From: Acidobacteriota bacterium
GTDB taxonomy: Bacteria; Acidobacteriota; Terriglobia; Bryobacterales; Bryobacteraceae
DNA: 64,000 bases
Reading direction: 5' to 3'
NCBI GenBank assembly: GCA_017304135.1
Contig: JAFLBB010000006.1
Location: 35,920 to 99,919, forward strand
Below, in pieces: positions 1 through 11,094 of this stretch; the stretch's first letter is position 1, and each line of letters starts with the position of its first letter. The notes beneath the pieces were generated by a model, which ran no database searches, was not told the origin of the DNA, and saw nothing but the letters and a program-made list of their open reading frames with translations. The translations under genes were made by a program, and so were the position numbers.

Positions 1-691
1 CGGGCTTGAGGCCGGTGAGGGCGGCGGCCGCTTCACTGACGCGGCCGGTGATCTCGGGCGACTCATAGACGCGAGGCAGGATGGCGGGGTCGAGCTTGAG
101 GCCTTCGATCATCTCGCCCGACCAGCGGCGGTGAACAACGTCGAGCAGCGAGGTGCCGGAGGCGTCGGAGACCTCGGTGGCGTACTCGCCGGTGAGGCAG
201 AAGCGGATGTAGTCCTTGGGCAGCAGGACGTGTCGCACGCGGGCGAAGTTGGCGGGCTCGTGGTCGCGGACCCAAAGCAGTTTGGGCAGGGTGAAGCCGG
301 TGAGGACAGGGTTGGCGGTCCAGCGGACGACGTTGGCGCGGCCGAGGGTGGCGTGAACGTAGTCGACCTGCTCCTGCGGACGCTGATCACACCAGATGAG
401 GGCGGGGCGGATGAGCTGGTTAGCCTCATCGAGCAGCGTTAGGCCGTGCATCTGGCCGGAGAGGCCGATGGCGGCGATCTGGGTGCCGTCGATGGCGGCG
501 GCTTGCAGGACGCCGCGGATGGCCGCCTGGGCGGCATCCCACCAGTTCTCCGGGCGCTGTTCGGCCCAGAGCGGGCGGTGCATGATGATGTCGTCGTGGG
601 CGGCGGTGAAGCCGTGGGTTACCTGCCCCTCCTCGTTGATGAGGAGGGCGCGTGAGCCGCCGGTGCCGATGTCGATGCCGAGCCAGTACAT
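1..691 (-). CDS. xylB: Xylulokinase (FGGY family), 3' end outside window
   Basis: ATP-dependent kinase of the FGGY family, expected to phosphorylate D-xylulose in the cytoplasm to feed the pentose phosphate pathway. The reverse-strand frame opens with MYWLGIDIGTGGSRALL, the ATPase phosphate-1 motif of the actin-like fold, followed by GLSGQMHGLTLLD and a region with the substrate-site layout of XylB (WCDQRPQ, then a PKD/R block). About 230 N-terminal residues are present against roughly 490-510 for the family; the gene runs off the left edge, so truncation is by the window. The start is the ATG at 689-691, directly before the conserved motif. Family assignment is strong; xylulose specificity is inferred from similarity. 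Confidence 0.88.
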   Translation of the reverse strand, partial: MYWLGIDIGTGGSRALLINEEGQVTHGFTAAHDDIIMHRPLWAEQRPENWWDAAQAAIRGVLQAAAIDGTQIAAIGLSGQMHGLTLLDEANQLIRPALIWCDQRPQEQVDYVHATLGRANVVRWTANPVLTGFTLPKLLWVRDHEPANFARVRHVLLPKDYIRFCLTGEYATEVSDASGTSLLDVVHRRWSGEMIEGLKLDPAILPRVYESPEITGRVSEAAAALTGLKP

Positions 692-783
692 AAGCACACT
701 ATTGTACTGGCGCGGGTGAAGCGGCGCGTAGTTGTGTTGGCCCGGCGCCGCTGGTGCGGTACCCGTGGCAGCACCGGGCGAGC

Positions 784-969
784 CTAAGCAGAGAGACGGG
801 CGCTGGCCGGGTTAGCCTGCTCAGCGGACAGGATCTCCAGGATGCCGCTCAGATAGGCGCGGAACTCGGCGTCGTTGCCGCGATCCATGGCATCGTGGGC
901 GCGGCGGATGAGTGCTTCGAGAGCGGCGGTTTCCCGCTTGACAGGAACGTAGAACTCCGTAACAGCCAT
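784..969 (-). CDS. Small hypothetical protein (61 aa), related to the gene at 1231-1494
   Basis: Not a family I recognise. The start is supported by a strong GGGAGGAG ribosome site about 7 bases upstream of the ATG. The protein is predicted alpha-helical, without signal peptide or membrane segment. Residues 19-48 (LIRRAHDAMDRGNDAEFRAYLSG onward) align without gaps to the core of the neighbouring small protein (LLDQADQAVRSGNMQESREHLTR onward), a helix-turn-helix layout reminiscent of one TPR-like repeat. The two genes are probably diverged duplicates on the same strand. Function unknown. Confidence 0.65.
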   Translation of the reverse strand: MAVTEFYVPVKRETAALEALIRRAHDAMDRGNDAEFRAYLSGILEILSAEQANPASARLSA

Positions 970-1165
970 GATGGTCTCCTCCCATACGGGCGGCCGGGAC
1001 TTCTGTGAGCCCTGATTGGGGGGTGTCAGCCGCTGCCGGCTGGTCAGCCCTGGTGATGACCGCTTATTGGTGTAAGCGGGATTCAGTGGCCAAGCGGATC
1101 AGGCAAAGCTGATTTAATGTGAGCGGACGACAGAGAGGCTGTGGGGCTGGCTGGGGGTGGACGTG

Positions 1166-1208
1166 AAAACGGCGCGGAGGGCTCCCTAAGAATGAGTCCA
1201 CCGCGCCG
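1166..1208 (-). terminator. Probable intrinsic terminator after the small gene at 1231-1494
   Basis: Read on the minus strand, CGGCGCGG (1208-1201) pairs perfectly with CCGCGCCG (1177-1170) and is followed directly by TTTT. The loop is long (23 nt) and the T-run short, so efficiency is uncertain. It lies about 20 bases past the stop of the gene ending at 1231. Confidence 0.5.
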
Positions 1209-1230
1209 GATTAAGTGCGAATCGCCTAGA

Positions 1231-1494
1231 TCAGGCGGATTGTCGCATGGCCAACAGTTCCCCCGAGTAGTGCGTTTCGGTGGGAACAGGCATGCGGGTG
1301 TAGGGAGAGCCGGCGAGCAGTTCAAAAATCCGGGTTAGGTGTTCCCGTGACTCCTGCATGTTTCCACTCCGGACGGCCTGGTCAGCCTGATCCAGAAGGC
1401 TCTCGATGGGATTGATTGGGGTGACGTTCGGGTGGTCGGACACCGAAGCGGCCCCGTGGTTATGCACAAGTTCTTGCGACTTGTTTCGCTGCAT
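1231..1494 (-). CDS. Small hypothetical protein (87 aa), related to the gene at 784-969
   Basis: The ATG at 1492-1494 is chosen because a near-ideal GAGGAGGAGAA ribosome site sits 5-6 bases upstream; a longer in-frame start at 1536 has none. The first 35 residues are polar and probably disordered; residues 40-70 form the amphipathic helix pair shared with the 61-aa neighbour. No signal peptide, transmembrane segment or known motif. An inverted repeat in the leader lies just upstream of the ribosome site (see 1511-1553). Function unknown; it may be a small adaptor or regulatory protein, but the sequence does not show which. Confidence 0.68.
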   Translation of the reverse strand: MQRNKSQELVHNHGAASVSDHPNVTPINPIESLLDQADQAVRSGNMQESREHLTRIFELLAGSPYTRMPVPTETHYSGELLAMRQSA

Positions 1495-1510
1495 AGGTAT
1501 TCTCCTCCTC

Positions 1511-1553
1511 AAATCCTGAACGCGACGGCAAGTCACCGTGCAGCCCAGGATTT
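1511..1553 (-). promoter_or_regulatory. Structured 5' leader directly before the ribosome site of the 87-aa gene
   Basis: AAATCCTG (1553-1546 on the minus strand) pairs with CAGGATTT (1518-1511), enclosing a second short stem ACGG/CCGT. The base of the hairpin abuts the GAGGAGGAG ribosome site, so it could affect translation initiation. Role is inferred from position only. Confidence 0.35.
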
Positions 1554-1721
1554 TTTCACTCTACCCTCTTTTTCTTTCGTGGGGAATGGTGAACCCGCAG
1601 TTGGGGGCAAAAACAGTACGAAGGTAATCGAAGTAATGGGATGCCAGGTCGGGCGTTCGGTTGGGACCCCTAGTACGCTTTGGGGCCGCGGAGGCAGTTG
1701 GTTTCAGACGGACTAGGCGAT

Positions 1722-2660
1722 CTAGGCCCCTGCAGTGAGTTTCTGCATGAGGAACGGGAGGTAGGCGGCGCCGAAGAGTCCGGCCTGGTTGCCGAGGGTG
1801 GCGGGCTCGATGCGGGTGTGCGTATGGCGGAAGGTGAATGAGCGGGTCTGGATCTGCTCCATCATCGCCGGGGCGAAGAACTTCCAAGCGGGCAAGACGC
1901 CTCCGCTCAACAGATAGAGAGGAAAGTTGAAGATATTGATGAGCGACGCCAAGCCGATGCCGAGGGCCATGCCCATCTGTTCGAAAACACGCTGGGCGTT
2001 GCGATTTCCCCCCTCGGCGAGGTCGAAGACATCCTTGGCAGTGAGGTTGTCACCGAGGGTGACGAGCTTGGCCATGGCCTCAACAGCGGTGGCCGAGGCG
2101 TGCTTTTCCAGGCAACCGGAGTTGCCGCAGCCGCAGGGATAGCCGTCCGGCAGGACGGTAATGTGTCCAAGTTCGCCGGCCATGCCCACGAAGCCGTGGA
2201 GGACGCGGCCACCGGCGATGATGCCGCCGCCGATACCGGTACCCAGCGTGAGCAGGACCAGGTCGTTGACGTCGCGTCCGGCGCCGATCCACTTCTCGCC
2301 CAAAGCGGCAGCGTTTGCGTCGTTTTCCAGAACCACGGGGGTGTTCAGGCGGCGGGCGAGTTCGTCGCGCATGGGAAAGCCGTCGAAGCCAAGCAGGTTG
2401 TGGGTGCCGACGATGCGCCCCTCCTCGATGTTGATGAAGCCGGGCACGCCGATGCCGATGCCGTGAAAGCCGGCCGAGCCGTAGCGGGCGCGCAGCTGGT
2501 TGATGGCGGCGGCGATGTCGTCGAGGACGGCGTCGCGGCCCTCTTCGAAGTTGGTGGCGCCGGCGATTTTGTCGAGAAGGCGGCCGGAGCGGTCGACGGC
2601 GGCGGCGCGGAGGTTGGTGCCGCCGAGGTCGACGCCAATCGTGTAGGCGAGTTCTGACAT
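1722..2660 (-). CDS. ROK-family sugar kinase (glucokinase-like)
   Basis: Cytoplasmic ATP-dependent hexose kinase, 312 residues, normal for the family. It shows the N-terminal ATP motif GVDLGGTNLRAA, the sugar-binding and catalytic LENDANAAALGE, the TLGTGIGGGII phosphate loop, GELGHI, and the ROK zinc motif CGCGNSGCLE. There is no N-terminal helix-turn-helix, so it is an enzyme rather than a NagC-type repressor. Start: ATG 2658-2660 is preferred, but another ATG two codons upstream (2664-2666) is equally possible, and neither has a clear Shine-Dalgarno. It is divergent from the BNR gene. Glucose is the most likely substrate, but ROK kinases for mannose, fructose or N-acetylhexosamines look alike. 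Confidence 0.9.
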   Translation of the reverse strand: MSELAYTIGVDLGGTNLRAAAVDRSGRLLDKIAGATNFEEGRDAVLDDIAAAINQLRARYGSAGFHGIGIGVPGFINIEEGRIVGTHNLLGFDGFPMRDELARRLNTPVVLENDANAAALGEKWIGAGRDVNDLVLLTLGTGIGGGIIAGGRVLHGFVGMAGELGHITVLPDGYPCGCGNSGCLEKHASATAVEAMAKLVTLGDNLTAKDVFDLAEGGNRNAQRVFEQMGMALGIGLASLINIFNFPLYLLSGGVLPAWKFFAPAMMEQIQTRSFTFRHTHTRIEPATLGNQAGLFGAAYLPFLMQKLTAGA

Positions 2661-2781
2661 GAACATGCAGCATAGCATTGCAGTGGAGTGCTGGGCAGCA
2701 GGGGCGTAGTTGGGGCTGAACGGTTTGGGGTGGCTTCGTTTCTTACTTGACGGAGGCGCAGAAAGGGCGTAGAAAACAGGA

Positions 2782-3933
2782 ATGGCATTGAGCACAACAC
2801 CCCGCCTGCTGGTTGGCACGAAGAAGGGGGCCTGGATGTTGCAGGCCGATGGGGCCCGGAGGCGCTGGAACATTTCCGCTCCGATCTGTTTCGGCACTTC
2901 GGTGTTCCACATTGTGCAGGACCCGCGCGAGCCGAAGCGCATGGTGCTGTCGTCGAAGGCGGGGCACCTGGGTCCGACGGTGATGGTGAGCAAGGACGGC
3001 GGCAAGAAATGGACCGAAGCCAAGCGGCCGCCGGCGTTTCCGGAAGGGCTGGCGCGGAAGAGCCACAGCGGAGTGGACGAGCCGCGCACGGTGGACCACG
3101 TCTTCTGGCTGCAGCCGGGCCATGCTTCGGAGAAGGGCGTGTGGTACGCGGGCACCTCACCGCAGGGACTGTTCCGCAGCGAAGACCACGGCGACACCTG
3201 GCAAAGCGTGGACGGCTTCAACCAGCATGAGAAGTGGTCCGACTGGTGCGGCATGAAGGAAGACTCGCCGCCCGATGGGGCGCGCCTGCATTCGATCAAC
3301 GTCGATCCTCGCGATGCGCGGCATCTCTACATCGGCATGTCGGCGGGCGGAGTGTTTGAGTCGTGCGATGGCGGCGCGACATGGACGCCATTGAACAAGG
3401 GGTGCTCGGCGGAGTTTCTGCCTTCTCCCGACGCCGAGTACGGGCACGACCCGCATTGCGTGCGCCTGCATCCGCTGATGCCGGACCGGCTCTACCAGCA
3501 GAACCATTGCGGCATCTACCGCATGGAGCGCGGCGCGGGGGTGTGGGAGCGGATCGGGATGAAGATGCCGAAAAAGGTGGGCGATATCGGCTTCCCTGTG
3601 GTGCTCCATCCGCGCGATCCGGATACATGCTGGGTCTTCCCGATGGATGGGACGAGCGTGTGGCCGCGGACAAGCCCGGAGGGCAAGCCGGCGGTCTACC
3701 GGACGTCGAACGCGGGCAAGAGTTGGCAGCGGCAGGATAAGGGCATGCCGGATTCGAACGCGTGGTGGACGGTGTTCCGGCAAGCTATGACGGCCGATAC
3801 GGAGAAGCGCGTGGGCTTGTACTTCGGAACGACGCAGGGCGCGGTGTGGGCCAGCCGCGACGAGGGCGAGAGTTGGAAGGCGATTGCCGAGGGGCTGCCT
3901 AGGATCCAGAGCGTGGAGGCGGCGTACCTGTAG
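2782..3933 (+). CDS. BNR/Asp-box beta-propeller protein (exo-sialidase-like fold)
   Basis: 383 residues with repeated Asp-box blades (SKDGGKKW near residue 75, SEDHGDTW near 135, SCDGGATW near 200, SNAGKSWQ near 315, SRDEGESW near 360), so a BNR/WD40/YVTN propeller. There is no signal peptide, so it is probably cytoplasmic despite similarity to secreted sialidases and plant photosystem-assembly factors. No sialidase catalytic arginine triad could be identified, so I do not call it a glycosidase. Its TAG stop shares one base with the GTG start of the MoaD/ThiS-like gene, implying coupled translation. Function unknown. Confidence 0.8.
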   Translation: MALSTTPRLLVGTKKGAWMLQADGARRRWNISAPICFGTSVFHIVQDPREPKRMVLSSKAGHLGPTVMVSKDGGKKWTEAKRPPAFPEGLARKSHSGVDEPRTVDHVFWLQPGHASEKGVWYAGTSPQGLFRSEDHGDTWQSVDGFNQHEKWSDWCGMKEDSPPDGARLHSINVDPRDARHLYIGMSAGGVFESCDGGATWTPLNKGCSAEFLPSPDAEYGHDPHCVRLHPLMPDRLYQQNHCGIYRMERGAGVWERIGMKMPKKVGDIGFPVVLHPRDPDTCWVFPMDGTSVWPRTSPEGKPAVYRTSNAGKSWQRQDKGMPDSNAWWTVFRQAMTADTEKRVGLYFGTTQGAVWASRDEGESWKAIAEGLPRIQSVEAAYL

Positions 3934-4289
3934 TGGGCGCGCACGTTCGCGTCTACATTCCCGGACCGCTGCGCAGCTATACGCGGGAGCGGGGCGAGTG
4001 CGTGGTGGAAAGCGAGGCTGGGGCGAGCGTGGGCGATCTGCTGGAGTCGCTCGAGCGGCAGTTCCCGGGCATCCGCTTTCGGATGATCGACGAGGCGGGG
4101 CGGATTCGCGAACACATCCGGTTATTCGTGGATGGCGAGCGGGCCGGGGCGCTGAGTGTAAAGGCGGGTAAAGAACTGCAAATCATCTGCGCCATCAGCG
4201 GAGGGAGGGAACCTTTGGAGGAGCCGCAGCGTCTCGATGGGCAGGAAGGGATTCAACAGTCTGGTAGTGGAACCGATAGAAGAGGGTAA
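3933..4289 (+). CDS. MoaD/ThiS-like ubiquitin-fold protein with a C-terminal extension
   Basis: 118 residues. Residues 5-91 have the beta-grasp layout of MoaD/ThiS/SAMP proteins: VRVYIPGPLRSYT strand, DLLESLERQFPGIRFR helix, IRLFVDGERA, and the terminal strand ending IICAISGG. In sulfur carriers and ubiquitin-like modifiers the protein ends at Gly-Gly, which is adenylated or conjugated. Here Gly90-Gly91 is followed by 27 polar residues, so processing would be needed if it acts through that motif. The GTG start overlaps the upstream BNR stop (TAGTG). No moaE, thiG or E1-like gene is nearby, so a role in molybdopterin or thiamine synthesis is not supported locally. Confidence 0.75.
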   Translation: MGAHVRVYIPGPLRSYTRERGECVVESEAGASVGDLLESLERQFPGIRFRMIDEAGRIREHIRLFVDGERAGALSVKAGKELQIICAISGGREPLEEPQRLDGQEGIQQSGSGTDRRG

Positions 4290-4301
4290 GGGAGGAATCG
4301 T

Positions 4302-4922
4302 ATGGACATCCTCGGTGATCGCAAATATGTCGAGTTGCCAGGGGAAACCGTACATGAGCTGCCACCCCTGTTGGTGCATGAGCAGCCGCCGGTCCGCCGG
4401 CTCGACAAGGTAGTCGACATGGCAACGAACCTGATCGAGAAGGAAGACCTGGTGCCCAGCTACCCGCTGGACGCCATGGTGGGGGAGGCCGAGAGCGGAC
4501 GCCGCAAGATGGATATGGCGTTGAACCTGGTGGACCGCTACCTGCGCATCGCGCACCACTGGCAGTGGGGCGACGATGTGCTGGAGTGGATCCGGCAGTG
4601 TGAGATCACGTTTGAGTCGAAGCCGAACCTGCGAGCGCTGCTACGGCCGGATGTGTGGCCGCATGCGGGACGGGCGAGCTTTGTGACGCTGCTTGAGGAT
4701 AAGGCGGTGCCGGCGAGGGAGGGGGTGGATCTGGAAAAGGCGGTGGGCTTGCGGTTGACGTTCCGGCGGCGCCCGCAGCTGGATGTTTTTTCGGATCAGT
4801 TTCTCTTTTATCTGGACTCGACGGTGGCCAACAGTGCGTATCACACGTGGGCGAGCATGAGTCCGGCGACGGCGGGCGACCTGCCGCCGGAGCGGTTTCA
4901 GGTGAATGTGCTAAAGATGTAG
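4302..4922 (+). CDS. Conserved-looking hypothetical protein (206 aa)
   Basis: Unrecognised soluble protein. The start is decided by a strong AAGGGAGGAATCGT ribosome site just before the ATG. The N-terminal 45 residues are proline- and acid-rich; the middle has a tryptophan-rich helix (HHWQWGDDVLEWIRQCE) and the C-terminal half looks alpha/beta. No signal peptide, membrane helix or catalytic motif. It is 12 bases downstream of the MoaD/ThiS-like gene and ends at a strong terminator, so it probably belongs to the same transcription unit as the BNR and ubiquitin-fold genes. Confidence 0.6.
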   Translation: MDILGDRKYVELPGETVHELPPLLVHEQPPVRRLDKVVDMATNLIEKEDLVPSYPLDAMVGEAESGRRKMDMALNLVDRYLRIAHHWQWGDDVLEWIRQCEITFESKPNLRALLRPDVWPHAGRASFVTLLEDKAVPAREGVDLEKAVGLRLTFRRRPQLDVFSDQFLFYLDSTVANSAYHTWASMSPATAGDLPPERFQVNVLKM

Positions 4923-4943
4923 GGCGCAGAGCGAGACGAAATG

Positions 4944-4977
4944 GAAAACGGGCGGACTCAATGGTCCGCCCGTTTTC
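4944..4977. terminator. Bidirectional intrinsic terminator between convergent genes
   Basis: Perfect 14-bp stem (GAAAACGGGCGGAC with GTCCGCCCGTTTTC) around a 6-base loop. The stem carries A4 and T4 tracts at its ends, so it works in both directions. It lies 22 bases after the 206-aa gene stop and 21 bases past the stop of the minus-strand PEP-CTERM gene. Confidence 0.92.
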
Positions 4978-4997
4978 ATCTGGGGGGGGGACGATCA

Positions 4998-5741
4998 CTA
5001 CGCCTTGCAGCGGCGGATCATAGCCAACGTGGCCAGCCCGAGGCCCATCAGCGCGTAGGTGCCGGGCTCGGGGATCCCCTGCTGCTCAGGGATTTCTTCC
5101 AAAGTGATCGACTTGACCTGGAACTGAGAGCTACCGCCTCCCGTGGTGATGTTGACGCTGGTGAAGGCGATGGGAAACGCGAAGTTGTAGGTTTGGCCCG
5201 CGTCTCCGCCGTGGATGTAGGGGCCGGCGGCGGGACCGAGAATGTTGATCACCGCGGTTTCCTCGGGGCTGCCCCCGATGCAGATCCGGCCGAAGCAGGT
5301 GGGCGGAACGGTCGCATCCAGCCCCTTGAAGGTGATCGCGGAAATGTACCAGCCGGGCGTCAGGGCGTTGATGCTCAGGGTTTCCGTGGCCAGCACCTGG
5401 TCGACTTCATCGCGATAGAACGGATCATTCAGCGGCGTGTAGACACCGATGCCGCCGGAATCACAGCCCAAATAGTTCCCGTCTTCGCAGGAGATGTAGG
5501 CCAGGGCCGAGTTGCCATTAATGTTCAGCGTGCTGCTGGCCGAGAGGCTGATCGAGGGCAGGCCGGGCAGAACGTAAGGATTGCTGTTGATGAGCGTATC
5601 GCCGTCGAGGTCCAACGGAATCGGCGACGTAGCGGGCGAGCCGAAGTAAGGGTCGCCGCTCTTGAAAACGATCGTAATGGGGGCGGCCAAAAGCGCGCCC
5701 GGAATAAGTACTGCAGCCGCAAGGGCCAGGATTCTCTTCAT
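4998..5741 (-). CDS. PEP-CTERM sorting-domain protein
   Basis: Exported protein of 247 residues. Signal peptide MKRILALAAAVLIPGALLAA; mature domain rich in beta structure and Gly/Ser/Asn; C-terminus with the canonical IPEPGTYALMGLGLATLAM-type signal: PEP motif, hydrophobic helix, then basic RRCKA. In known systems this tag is cut by exosortase at the PEP motif and sorts the protein to the surface or exopolysaccharide. The start at 5739-5741 is supported by GGAGGAGA six bases upstream. The ligand or structural role of the ~200-residue mature region is not recognisable. No exosortase gene is in the window. Confidence 0.88.
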   Translation of the reverse strand: MKRILALAAAVLIPGALLAAPITIVFKSGDPYFGSPATSPIPLDLDGDTLINSNPYVLPGLPSISLSASSTLNINGNSALAYISCEDGNYLGCDSGGIGVYTPLNDPFYRDEVDQVLATETLSINALTPGWYISAITFKGLDATVPPTCFGRICIGGSPEETAVINILGPAAGPYIHGGDAGQTYNFAFPIAFTSVNITTGGGSSQFQVKSITLEEIPEQQGIPEPGTYALMGLGLATLAMIRRCKA

Positions 5742-5840
5742 CTGATCTCTCCTCCAATATTCGCGCCGGTGGGAAGCAATCAATGCTTTCCAGCCCCAGC
5801 GCACAGAAGGAGAATAGCGTCAATGGCACGGCAATTCCAT

Positions 5841-5861
5841 ACTTTCACTCAGAATGAAAGT
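5841..5861. repeat. Inverted repeat in the upstream region of the PEP-CTERM gene
   Basis: ACTTTCA (5841-5847) and TGAAAGT (5855-5861) form a perfect 7-bp inverted repeat with a 7-base spacer, about 100 bases upstream of the PEP-CTERM start in a relatively AT-rich stretch. It could be an operator; no regulator can be assigned. The rest of 5742-5958 shows no gene. Confidence 0.4.
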
Positions 5862-5958
5862 AATAGTACTGGACCATCAACTTACTGAGTCATGAGTATT
5901 TACAGAAGAAGCGAGAATTAGTCCGGATTGGTACCACGCGGAGGGCCATTCCGCTCCA

Positions 5959-7485
5959 TTACCGCGCCGTAAGAGTACTTGTAAAGAATTGATCTACGTC
6001 TTGCTTGAACTTCGTTAAGGAAGTTTCGTGAATGTACATCATATGCCCGGCCTCGTACTCGGTGAACTGGAAGTTTTTGCGCAGATTACTATCCAGGCCC
6101 ATGTGATGGATCGTGTAGAGGGCTGCTTCAAAGGGGGTCGCCAGATCATAGTAACCGGAGGCGACAAAGATCTTCATGTAAGGATTCTTGGCGAGGGCTT
6201 CGCGCAAGGCGAGGGAGGTGTCGGCGTAACCCTGGCCGCCGGGGGTGGAGGCGATGTGGAAGTCCCAGGGAGCGGTGACGCCGCCGCCTAGGGCAAAGTA
6301 CTCGTACTCGGTTTCAAAGCCCAGCTCTTCGCGGGCATACTGGTTCATGGCCGAGGTGTAGGGGGGACGAATGGCGGTTAAGGAGGGATCAAATTCCGGC
6401 CGTTCGGAGGCGAGGCTGCCTTCGTTGGAGGCGGTGAGGCGGCCATCGAGGCGGCCGACGGTGAGGCCCTTTTCGCGGAGCAGTTCCTTGCAGAAACGCT
6501 GGATTTCGATGCGCAGGTCGGAGCGGTCAACGAAAGCGGGGCTGAGTCCGGTGAGGCGGGCCAGGTGGGCCACAGCTCTCTGGCGCTCGGCGGCGGTCAG
6601 CGAGTCACCTTTATAAAGGATGCTCTGATACTCGCCGGAAGCGTAACGCCGGGACTCGCCGATGGCTTTTTCGAGCGAGGCCTGAAGATCGGCCGGGAGA
6701 CGCTTGTGGTAGTGAGCAATCGCGGTGTATGTGGGCAGGAAGACGGCGTAGGGCAGGTCGTTGCCGCGGGCAAAGCGGGCGGTTTGGAAGTTGAGGATGG
6801 TGGAGATGAGGAAGATGCCATTGAACGAAACTCCCTTTTCCACGAGGTGGCCGGCGAGCCCGGCGGCGCGTGTGGTGCCGTAGCTTTCCCCGGCGAGGAA
6901 GAGCGGCGAACCCCAGCGGCGGTTCTCGGTGAGCCAGGTGCGGATGACCGTGCCCACCGATTCGATGTCGCCGCGCAGGGAGAAGAAGCGCTTGGCGATG
7001 TCGGGCGTTTTGGCGCGCGAGTAGCCGGTGCCGACGGGGTCGATGAAGACGAGATCGGTTTTGTCGAGCCAGGTGGAGGGGTTATCGACGAGGCGGTAGG
7101 GCGGCGGAGGCATGGAGCCGTCGGCGTTCATGGGAACGCGGCGCGGGCCGATGGCGCCGAGGTGGAGCCACAGCGATCCGGCGCCGGGGCCGCCGTTGAA
7201 GCAGAAGGTGACGGGCCGCTGCTTGGTGTCGGCGGAGTCGACCAGGTAGGCGGTGTAGAAGAGCTGCGCTTCGATTTCGCCGGCTTCGGTCTTGATGGGC
7301 AAAAAGCCGGTGAGCGAGCGGTAGGCGAGGTCCTTGCCGCCCACTTTGATGGAGTGGGGTTTCAGGATGGCCTTTTCATCACGGAAGGTGAGAGGCGCGG
7401 CGGGTTTGGCCGCCTGCGCCTGGGGTGGCGGGCCTTGGGCAAGGGCGGCACAGCAGAGGATGGCGGCGATCGCGAGGCGATGCAT
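5959..7485 (-). CDS. Exported serine carboxypeptidase-like protein (peptidase family S10)
   Basis: 508 residues with a signal peptide (MHRLAIAAILCCAALAQ) and a proline/alanine linker, so secreted or periplasmic. The alpha/beta-hydrolase shows the S10 oxyanion segment FCFNGGPGAGSLW (about residue 95), the nucleophile FLAGESYGTT (Ser about 200), the acid in SGYYDLATP (about 445) and the histidine in YEAGHMMYIH (about 480). All triad members are present, so the enzyme is probably active, removing C-terminal amino acids from peptides. An AGGAGG ribosome site overlaps the end of metH; the genes are 12 bases apart and probably co-transcribed, although no functional link is obvious. Confidence 0.9.
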   Translation of the reverse strand: MHRLAIAAILCCAALAQGPPPQAQAAKPAAPLTFRDEKAILKPHSIKVGGKDLAYRSLTGFLPIKTEAGEIEAQLFYTAYLVDSADTKQRPVTFCFNGGPGAGSLWLHLGAIGPRRVPMNADGSMPPPPYRLVDNPSTWLDKTDLVFIDPVGTGYSRAKTPDIAKRFFSLRGDIESVGTVIRTWLTENRRWGSPLFLAGESYGTTRAAGLAGHLVEKGVSFNGIFLISTILNFQTARFARGNDLPYAVFLPTYTAIAHYHKRLPADLQASLEKAIGESRRYASGEYQSILYKGDSLTAAERQRAVAHLARLTGLSPAFVDRSDLRIEIQRFCKELLREKGLTVGRLDGRLTASNEGSLASERPEFDPSLTAIRPPYTSAMNQYAREELGFETEYEYFALGGGVTAPWDFHIASTPGGQGYADTSLALREALAKNPYMKIFVASGYYDLATPFEAALYTIHHMGLDSNLRKNFQFTEYEAGHMMYIHETSLTKFKQDVDQFFTSTLTAR

Positions 7486-7497
7486 GAGGACCTCCTG

Positions 7498-11052
<3,555 letters not shown>

Positions 11053-11094
11053 GGGGAAAGAAATAATTAGTTTGAGTGTATCATTGGGCCTGAA

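Noticed and set aside
5742..5958. Sigma-54 promoter upstream of the PEP-CTERM gene
   Set aside because: TGGCACG followed by a TTCC is on the wrong strand and lacks the invariant GC at -12; the minus strand has GG and GC one base too close.
11053..11094. Cobalamin or SAM riboswitch before metH
   Set aside because: Only 42 bases separate metH from the divergent sulfatase start, too short for either class, and no conserved box was found.
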